Below are positions 58,387-64,000 of a DNA stretch of 64,000 nucleotides, one piece after another. A program made the translations under genes and the position numbers. The stretch comes from Chloroflexota bacterium (lineage in GTDB: Bacteria > Chloroflexota > Anaerolineae > Aggregatilineales > Phototrophicaceae). Location: contig JACAER010000032.1 in NCBI GenBank assembly GCA_013388745.1, positions 24,577 to 88,576 of the forward strand. The letters are read 5' to 3'. Every line of letters starts with the position of its first letter. The first letter of the stretch is position 1. Below the pieces are notes generated by a model. The model made no database searches, was not told the DNA's origin, and saw only the letters and a program-made list of their open reading frames with translations.

Positions 58387-59091
58387 ATGTCACAAGCTGA
58401 GGCGCTTTATCGATTACAAATGATCGACGTGGCTTTGCTGCAAGCGCAGCAGCGGCTCAAAACGATTGACGCGGCTTTGAGCGACGACCATCAGGTGGCT
58501 GCCGCGCGGCAAGCGGTGGCGAAGGCGCAGCAAAAGCTGCAACCGCTGCGCGCACAGGCACACAATCTGGAATTGGAAGTGCAGTCGAATCTGAGCAAGA
58601 CCGGGGTAACTGAAGAACAGCTTTACAGTGGGCGGGTGCGCAATCCCAAAGAATTACAGGATATGCAGCAGGAGATCGCCGCGCTGAAAAAACGCAAAGG
58701 CGAACTGGAAGATCATCTGCTGGCGGTGATGATGGAAGTCGAAGAGGCAGAAAATCATCTGGCGGCGTGCGAAGCGCAGCTAAAGAGCGCCCAAAGCCAA
58801 CAGAGCGGGGCAGAAGAACAACTTTTGCAGGAGCAGGCCGGCGTGCAGGAACAGGTGAAAACACTACAAAGCCAGCGCAGCGCTGCGCTGACGCACGTGA
58901 CGCCCGAAAGCTTGAAACTGTATACCGCGCTGCGTCCGAAAAAGGCCAACCAACCGGTAGCAGTGATGAAGGGCAATAGCTGCCAGACGTGCGGGGTGGA
59001 ACAGGAAATGGCAGTGGCGCAGCAGGCACGGCAGGGACAAAAACTGACATTTTGCACAAGCTGCGAGCGGATACTGGTCTATATGGGGTGA
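58387..59091 (+). CDS. coiled-coil protein with C-terminal zinc ribbon (COG1579 type)
   Basis: 234 residues. Residues 5 to about 170 form a long coiled coil rich in Gln, Ala and Glu. The end has a zinc ribbon with CQTC and CTSC about 25 residues apart. The family is often annotated as nucleic-acid-binding, but no firm function is known. It stands ten bases before the NACHT-HEAT gene on the same strand, so it is likely co-expressed with it. Confidence 0.88.
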   Translation: MSQAEALYRLQMIDVALLQAQQRLKTIDAALSDDHQVAAARQAVAKAQQKLQPLRAQAHNLELEVQSNLSKTGVTEEQLYSGRVRNPKELQDMQQEIAALKKRKGELEDHLLAVMMEVEEAENHLAACEAQLKSAQSQQSGAEEQLLQEQAGVQEQVKTLQSQRSAALTHVTPESLKLYTALRPKKANQPVAVMKGNSCQTCGVEQEMAVAQQARQGQKLTFCTSCERILVYMG

Positions 59092-59101
59092 GGGGGGCGC
59101 G

Positions 59102-61744
59102 ATGGGATTCGATGTACAGAATTTCGGCATCGGTCTGGCCGCCGGGTGGGCGTCGGCCTACGGTATATATCGCACACGGCGTTATATCAGCGCCGGCTTT
59201 GAGACGGTGCGCCGCCAATCGCGGAGCATACGGCATTACCTGACGCGCAGCGCCGACGGGCGCTATCTGGGCGATCTGAGCGAATACTGTCAGCGGGCGC
59301 ATGTGGCCGGGCGCTTTGTGAAACTGGCGCAAGTTTTGGTCGAGCCGCGTTTTTTGCTGGCGGCAGAACTGCCGGGCGTGGGCGAAGAAGTGACGCGCAG
59401 CGTGTTTGAGGTCGTGCCGCGCGTATACGATCACCCTTTCCTGCACGCACCGTATCCCATCGAAAGCCTGTCGCTGGCGGAACTGGTGACAGGCGAACGG
59501 AGTTTAGCGCTGCTAGGCGTGGCGGGCAGCGGGCGCAGCACGGCACTGCACGCGCTGATTCTGTGGATGCTGGGTGAAATCGAGTTTAAGCCGCTGCCGG
59601 ATAAGGTGCAGGAACGTCTGACCGCCGAAGAAGCGGCGCTGGACGACGCCAAACGCGCGGAACGCATCAAAGCGCGTGTGTCGATTGAGGAACGCGCCAA
59701 AGAACGGCTGGCTAAAGAACGGGGCTTGAACATCGCCGAGGCGGAAGCGACTCTAGGCGAAACTCGTGTGGAGGCCTTTAAGCGCCTGATGCCGGTATAT
59801 GTGCATCTGGCGAATGTGAATTTGAACAAAGAGGAATTCGGTAACCAGGCGGATCCCGCCGAGCCGCTGGTACGAGCAGTGCAGTATCAAATGGGGCGCG
59901 TGACGGGCAGCAGCGTGCCGGTATTTTTGTACAACCGGTTGAACAAAGGGCAGGCGGCGCTGTTGATCGACGGCTATGACGAACTCCCGGCAAACGAACG
60001 TCCGGCGGCGCTGGCCTGGCTGCAAGCGCTGAAAGCAGCCTACGCGCAGAATTTTTTCATCGTTGTGGGCACGCCGCAGGGCAGCGGCGCCCTGCTGCAA
60101 TTGGGGCTGACGCCAGTTTATGTGCGCCCATGGTCGGATCTGGACATCGAACACGCGGCGCAGGCATGGGCACGCGCTTGGCCACAGATCGGCGGAACAC
60201 GGCGCAGCCCCGCCCCAACGCCAGAGGAAAACCGCGTGCGGCGGGCGATCAGCGGCAGCCGGGCATGGCTACCCTATGAACTGACGCTCAAAATCTGGGG
60301 TCTGTACGCGGATGACAGCGAAACGCCGGGACTGGAGGGCTGGCTGCGCGCGCTGATCGCGCGACAGTTGCCCAAAGATCAGTCGCTCGGCGTGCTGCTG
60401 CCCAGGCTGGCAGCGGCAGCCGCGCTGCAACTGGATGAGGGTGTTATCACGCGCGAACGTATCGAGGCACGCTACAGCGCTCTGTTCGCGGCGTCAGAGG
60501 AGAGCACAAATCCCCCGGAGAAAAAGGACAAAAAAGAAGAAACCGAGACCGGCGCGCAGAAATTTTTGACAGTGCTACGGCGCGCGGGGCTGGTTATTCG
60601 CTATCGCGGCGAACGTTTTGCCTTTCATCATGCGTTTTTGGCGGCCTATCTCGCCAGCCTGACGCTGCCTGAGTTGGCCGAAGAAGCCTTGATTGACAAA
60701 GCGCTGAATGTGCGCTGGACGCAGGCGTTCGCCTACGCCGCGCTGCACATGGACGTGGAAGCAGCAGTGAAAGCGTGCCTGACAACACCAGCGGATATGC
60801 TGCATACGCGCATGTTGGAAGCGGCGCGCTGGCTGGCGTATGCGCCGGCGGAAGCGGCGTGGCGCGAGGCGGTGCTGAAACAACTTGGCGGTCTGCTGGT
60901 GGCTGCGAATCAGTATCCGCTGCTGCGGGAACGCGCGGCGGCGGCCTTGATCGCCACGCGCGAGATGAGCGCGGCGCGCCTGTTCAAGGCAGCGGCCAAA
61001 GACGCAAACGCCGATGTGCGGCGGCTGGCGTGCCTGTGTCTGGGGGCGCTGCGGGCGGCGGATGGGCTGCCAGAACTGACGGCGTGCCTGCAAGACGCCG
61101 CGGGCGATGTGCAGATCGCCGCCGGACTGGCGCTGGGGGCGTTGGGCACACAGGAGGCGTTGGAAGCCATGATTATGGCGCTGACCAGCGGCTCGGAGCA
61201 GCTTCGCAAGGCGATTGCGGAAGCATTTACAGCCATCCCCGACGAAGGGTATCCGGTGCTGTACGACGCGATAGAAGATGAGGATATGAATGTGCGGCGC
61301 GCGGCGATTTTTGGTTTGCGGCGCATCAACGCCAACTGGTCGCTGATGGCGGTGTATAAGACATTTTTGGACGATTCGCAGTGGTATGTGCGCTCTGCCG
61401 CGCAAGAGGCGTTCATCAAAATGAGCTACCGCGAGGCCAGCGGGCCGGGACTGCATCCCGCGATACAGACATTGCCGTGGCTGGAAGGCTGGGCCGGGCA
61501 GCGCGGACAAGAATTGGCGACACCCGCCCATGGGGAAGAAGCGCTGCTCAGGGCGCTGCGCGAGGGCGAACCGCCGATCAAGATTCTGGCGGCGCTGACT
61601 GTTGGACAGCTTGGCATGGTCAGGCAGGCAGGTCTGTTGTATACAGCGCTGCGCGACCGGCATGAGGCGGTACGCGCAGCAGCCCAACGCGCGCTGGGCG
61701 AGTTGCAGATGTATATCGGCGAGGCACTGCCGCTGCCGTCGTGA
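59102..61744 (+). CDS. NACHT-type STAND NTPase with C-terminal HEAT repeats
   Basis: 880 residues. A short hydrophobic N-terminus (about 8-25) could anchor it. The NTPase has GVAGSGRST at about 139-147, where R145 replaces the usual Walker A Lys, and a long charged insert. The Walker B/sensor stretch LLIDGYDELP has D290, D293 and E294, as in NACHT proteins. After a winged-helix-like region come HEAT repeats from about 580 to 870 (ADVRRLACLCLGALRAAD, DVQIAAGLALGALG, MNVRRAAIFGLRRI). The repeats would sense a partner. NACHT proteins of this form act in defence or signalling, but no effector is visible. GGGG precedes the ATG. Confidence 0.87.
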   Translation: MGFDVQNFGIGLAAGWASAYGIYRTRRYISAGFETVRRQSRSIRHYLTRSADGRYLGDLSEYCQRAHVAGRFVKLAQVLVEPRFLLAAELPGVGEEVTRSVFEVVPRVYDHPFLHAPYPIESLSLAELVTGERSLALLGVAGSGRSTALHALILWMLGEIEFKPLPDKVQERLTAEEAALDDAKRAERIKARVSIEERAKERLAKERGLNIAEAEATLGETRVEAFKRLMPVYVHLANVNLNKEEFGNQADPAEPLVRAVQYQMGRVTGSSVPVFLYNRLNKGQAALLIDGYDELPANERPAALAWLQALKAAYAQNFFIVVGTPQGSGALLQLGLTPVYVRPWSDLDIEHAAQAWARAWPQIGGTRRSPAPTPEENRVRRAISGSRAWLPYELTLKIWGLYADDSETPGLEGWLRALIARQLPKDQSLGVLLPRLAAAAALQLDEGVITRERIEARYSALFAASEESTNPPEKKDKKEETETGAQKFLTVLRRAGLVIRYRGERFAFHHAFLAAYLASLTLPELAEEALIDKALNVRWTQAFAYAALHMDVEAAVKACLTTPADMLHTRMLEAARWLAYAPAEAAWREAVLKQLGGLLVAANQYPLLRERAAAALIATREMSAARLFKAAAKDANADVRRLACLCLGALRAADGLPELTACLQDAAGDVQIAAGLALGALGTQEALEAMIMALTSGSEQLRKAIAEAFTAIPDEGYPVLYDAIEDEDMNVRRAAIFGLRRINANWSLMAVYKTFLDDSQWYVRSAAQEAFIKMSYREASGPGLHPAIQTLPWLEGWAGQRGQELATPAHGEEALLRALREGEPPIKILAALTVGQLGMVRQAGLLYTALRDRHEAVRAAAQRALGELQMYIGEALPLPS

Positions 61745-61755
61745 AAAGGGCGCGC

Positions 61756-62535
61756 TCAGGGTGCGGGCAGTTGTTCATCCTGCGCGTCGCAGGGGATGAG
61801 GCGATCAAAATCGGTGTGGAACACATACTGACGCTCGCCCACCGAAAGCACGATGCGATAGCCATCAATCTGCATCGGCGTATAGGTTTGCTCTGGCTGT
61901 GGGCAGCCCAGACTGCTGTCTGTCCAGCGCACTAAACGCAGATCGACGAGCTGTATACGGCGCAGCGGCAAATCGAGTTCCTGTGCAAGCCGGCGCTGGG
62001 CCAGCGCGACGAGTTCGGCGGCGATGGGGTCAATTTGCAGCAGCGTGCCGATAGCGAGGGTGGCGGCGGCGGTGGGATCTATTTCTGCACAGCGCAAAAA
62101 CTGCGTGCCGCTGTCGCTGTGGTACTCATAAAACTGGTCGGCGGCCAGCAGAATAAAACGATAGCCCTGTGTGCGTTGACCGGCGGCGCTTTCCAGCGCG
62201 CAGCCTAAATCGGCGGTCATCCAAAACGCGGGTTCAACCCGCACAACCTGTATGCCGCTGGCGGGAATGCGCAGCGCCGTCGCCAGATCGGCGCTGATCT
62301 GCTGCGCCAGCGCTTGCAGATTTTCGGGGAGCGGGGTGAAGGCCATGTCGGGCGTTACCACATCCGCCGGCGCGGGCTGTGTAGGCACAGTGGGAGTGGG
62401 CAGCAGCGGGGCAGGCGTGAAGGTCGGCGGCGCGGGAATCAAAACCTGCGTGGGCGCGTTAGGGGGAGCGTCTGCCGTAAAACATCCCGCCGAAATCAGG
62501 ATGCATAGGAGCACGATGCAGCGGACAAACTGCAT
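61756..62535 (-). CDS. lipoprotein with a tandem duplicated domain
   Basis: 259 residues. Signal peptide with a lipid-attached Cys18 (ISAGC), a Pro/Thr linker to about residue 65, then two copies of an approximately 85-residue domain. The copies share a Trp, then LGC, then GYR, then YHSD or FHTD and a final Cys. The function is unknown. It is one base after the DUF167 gene, so co-transcribed with yggS-yggT. It converges with the NACHT gene at a distance of 11 bases. Confidence 0.87.
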   Translation of the reverse strand: MQFVRCIVLLCILISAGCFTADAPPNAPTQVLIPAPPTFTPAPLLPTPTVPTQPAPADVVTPDMAFTPLPENLQALAQQISADLATALRIPASGIQVVRVEPAFWMTADLGCALESAAGQRTQGYRFILLAADQFYEYHSDSGTQFLRCAEIDPTAAATLAIGTLLQIDPIAAELVALAQRRLAQELDLPLRRIQLVDLRLVRWTDSSLGCPQPEQTYTPMQIDGYRIVLSVGERQYVFHTDFDRLIPCDAQDEQLPAP

Positions 62536-62536
62536 T

Positions 62537-62845
62537 CTACGCTTCGGGATTCAGTTTGGCTTCCACGTCTTCTGTGCCAATGCCCTCGACACTAACCAGC
62601 TTATCGCGGCCGTTGGCGCCGGCCACAATTTCGATTTTGGCTTCGGGCACGCCCAGATGTTTGGCAAGAAAAGCGACCAATTCTTTGTTGGCGGCGGGAT
62701 CGCCGGCGGGCGAGGCCACCAGCCGGATTTTGAGCGCGCCATCTTCCTGAATACCCGCCAGTTCGGTGCTGGTCGAACGAGTCACCACGCGCACTGTAAA
62801 TGCAGCGCCCCCTTTAGCGTCGGTGATTTCGAATTTACGCTTCAT
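62537..62845 (-). CDS. DUF167 family protein (YggU-like)
   Basis: 102 residues, a small cytosolic alpha-beta protein. The family pattern LKIRLVASPAGDPAANKEL, then FLAKHLGVPEAKIEIVAG, is intact. Function is unknown; family members often lie next to yggT and yggS as here. A promoter with TTGAAA/GATAAT lies upstream at 62886-62915. AAAGG precedes the ATG. Confidence 0.93.
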   Translation of the reverse strand: MKRKFEITDAKGGAAFTVRVVTRSTSTELAGIQEDGALKIRLVASPAGDPAANKELVAFLAKHLGVPEAKIEIVAGANGRDKLVSVEGIGTEDVEAKLNPEA

Positions 62846-62879
62846 AGTATGCTTAACCTTTATCTGTGCGCTAGAAAAC

Positions 62880-62907
62880 AGCGTGATTATCTATAGAGTA
62901 TCACGCT
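62880..62907. promoter_or_regulatory. dyad overlapping the DUF167 promoter
   Basis: AGCGTGAT and ATCACGCT are perfect 8-bp arms with a 12-base centre that contains CTATAG. They span the -10 GATAAT (62886-62891) of the minus-strand promoter with -35 TTGAAA (62910-62915), spacer 18. The arrangement suggests a repressor site. Confidence 0.5.
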
Positions 62908-63018
62908 CGTTTCAAGCGCACAAGCGGACAAAAGAGCTAAAGGCTGTTCGTTGACGGTTATCAGTTTGCGGAAGATGTAAACCGAGCAGCGAACGCAGCG
63001 CAACCCTCTGCCACAAAA

Positions 63019-63270
63019 CTACATGACACGCAGCACCGTGATGAGCACCTGGATAATCAGAAAAACGATGATCGGGCTGAAATCGAACATCATGTTCTGC
63101 GGCAGCATCTCACGGATCGGGCGCAGCACCGGTTCGGTCAGGTCAAAGATAAACTGCACGATAGGATTGCGCGAGTCAATATTGGGAAACCAACTGAGCA
63201 GCACCCGCGCCAGGATGAGCAATTCGTACACCACCAACAAAGTAACAATCAGGTTGAAAAGCATGTTCAC
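63019..63270 (-). CDS. yggT: YggT family membrane protein
   Basis: 83 residues with two hydrophobic segments, at about 5-25 and 58-80, around the family motif RVLLSWFPNIDSRNPIVQF. YggT proteins are linked to cell-envelope organisation and osmotic tolerance. The best ribosome site is AGGAG, nine bases before a GTG at 63270; an upstream GTG at 63276 is too close to it and an ATG at 63264 is 15 bases away. The gene lies between yggS and DUF167, the common order. Confidence 0.93.
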   Translation of the reverse strand: MNMLFNLIVTLLVVYELLILARVLLSWFPNIDSRNPIVQFIFDLTEPVLRPIREMLPQNMMFDFSPIIVFLIIQVLITVLRVM

Positions 63271-63329
63271 AATCACAGACTCCTTCGGATACTATCAGGA
63301 CAACTCAGAGCGTCTCAGACAGCGTGCGT

Positions 63330-64000
63330 TCAATGGCGTTCGCCAAAAAGCGCACGGCCAATGCGCAGCAGTGTCGCGCCTTCTTCGATGGCGACAGGAT
63401 AATCATCGGTCATGCCCATGCTCAGGTCGGGCAGGGGCAGCTTGAGCGCGGCACTGAGGGCAGCGCGCAGGGCAGCCAGGCTGGCAAAAACCGGGCGCGC
63501 CTGCTGCATATCGGCCACAATCGGCGCCATCGTCATCAGCCCGCGCACATTTAGACCCGGCATCCGGGCAATGTGCGCGCACTGCTGCGCGAGGTTTTCA
63601 AACAAGGCCGTGTCCTGCCGCCAACGACTGGCCTCGAAACCGCTTTTGCTTTCTTCGCCGCTGACATTCATTTGCAGCAGCACATCGCGTGTCTGACCGT
63701 GTGCCTGCGCTGCCGCTGCCAGCTTGTCAGCCAATTTCAGATTATCGACCGAATGCACAACATCAAAAAGCGGAGGCACGAGTTTGGCTTTACGGCTCTG
63801 GATGTGGCCGACCATGTGCCAGCGCAGCGGCGTCGTGACCTGAGCGCGCAGCAGCGGAATTTTGACATCAGCCTCTTCTACGCGATTTTCGCCAAAATGT
63901 TGCAAACCTACAGCCGCCGCCTGGGCAATAACTTCCGGCGGCTGCGTTTTGCTAATGGCAATCAGGGTGATATGAGCGGGGTCACGGGCAGCGCGCGCGC
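63330..64000 (-). CDS. yggS: YggS family pyridoxal phosphate homeostasis protein, 5' end outside window
   Basis: The reading frame enters the window from the right, so the first residues are missing; about 223 are seen. The PLP-binding Lys lies in ISKTQPPEVI, FGENRV follows, then RWHMVGHIQSRKAK, VHSVDN and the phosphate-binding region near the end (SMGMTDDYPVAIEEG). YggS is a PLP-binding protein that regulates vitamin B6 balance and amino-acid pools and has no known enzyme activity. It heads the group yggS-yggT-DUF167. Confidence 0.95.
   Translation of the reverse strand, partial: ARAARDPAHITLIAISKTQPPEVIAQAAAVGLQHFGENRVEEADVKIPLLRAQVTTPLRWHMVGHIQSRKAKLVPPLFDVVHSVDNLKLADKLAAAAQAHGQTRDVLLQMNVSGEESKSGFEASRWRQDTALFENLAQQCAHIARMPGLNVRGLMTMAPIVADMQQARPVFASLAALRAALSAALKLPLPDLSMGMTDDYPVAIEEGATLLRIGRALFGERH

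Noticed and set aside
58457..61687. Minus-strand frames of 329 and 370 codons opposite the zinc-ribbon and NACHT genes
   Set aside because: Shadows of the plus-strand genes; Arg/Gln/Pro-rich and without start signals.
1..64000. CRISPR arrays, tRNA or rRNA genes, insertion sequences
   Set aside because: I saw no regularly spaced repeats, no T-loop-like tRNA sequence with acceptor pairing and no transposase motif. A tRNAscan or repeat search was not possible here.

Overview
The window reads as chromosomal DNA of a GC-rich free-living bacterium, most likely Chloroflexota (Anaerolineae-like). This is inferred from gene style, not from a marker search. The clues are lipoproteins with long Thr/Pro/Ser linkers, a Ser/Thr kinase fused to a LuxR-type HTH, STAND NTPase and WD40 propellers, clusters of GT39/GT87/YfhO membrane glycosyltransferases, and no outer-membrane or LPS genes. 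No tRNA, rRNA, CRISPR array, insertion sequence or prophage was recognised.

Layout. 1-1274: an M24 peptidase-like gene cut by the window edge, and a 2Fe-2S ferredoxin. 1602-5620: a DUF6159 membrane protein divergent from a histidine kinase with three stand-alone receiver domains. 5658-6240: a decayed MFS gene. 6363-10903: a secreted M23 peptidase, mscL, rsmA and a secreted unknown protein. 10973-18058: a minus-strand operon (GT2, two methyltransferases, CE7 esterase, YfhO protein, M1 peptidase). 18265-23894: a six-hairpin glycosidase, an FAD oxidoreductase, and an SDR/TetR divergent pair with a visible operator. 23950-32697: rpoB (with no rpoC beside it), moaB, two head-to-head lipoproteins, the primary sigma factor and a YceD (DUF177) gene. 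32919-38673: a giant kinase/HTH/STAND/WD40 gene broken by one in-frame amber codon, and a small unknown gene with its own terminator. 38967-39767: an alpha/beta hydrolase.

39780-58253 is the most striking part: twelve consecutive minus-strand genes that overlap or abut. Eleven encode polytopic GT-C-like membrane proteins (GT39, GT87, YfhO and unnamed relatives) and one encodes a soluble helical protein. It looks like a single transcription unit of about 18.5 kb for extracytoplasmic sugar transfer from polyprenyl-phosphate sugars. The GT2/methyltransferase operon at 10973-18058 could supply such lipid-linked sugars.

58387-64000: a coiled-coil/zinc-ribbon protein followed by a NACHT-HEAT NTPase with an unusual Walker A motif, a lipoprotein with an internal duplication, and the yggS-yggT-DUF167 group, with yggS cut by the window edge.
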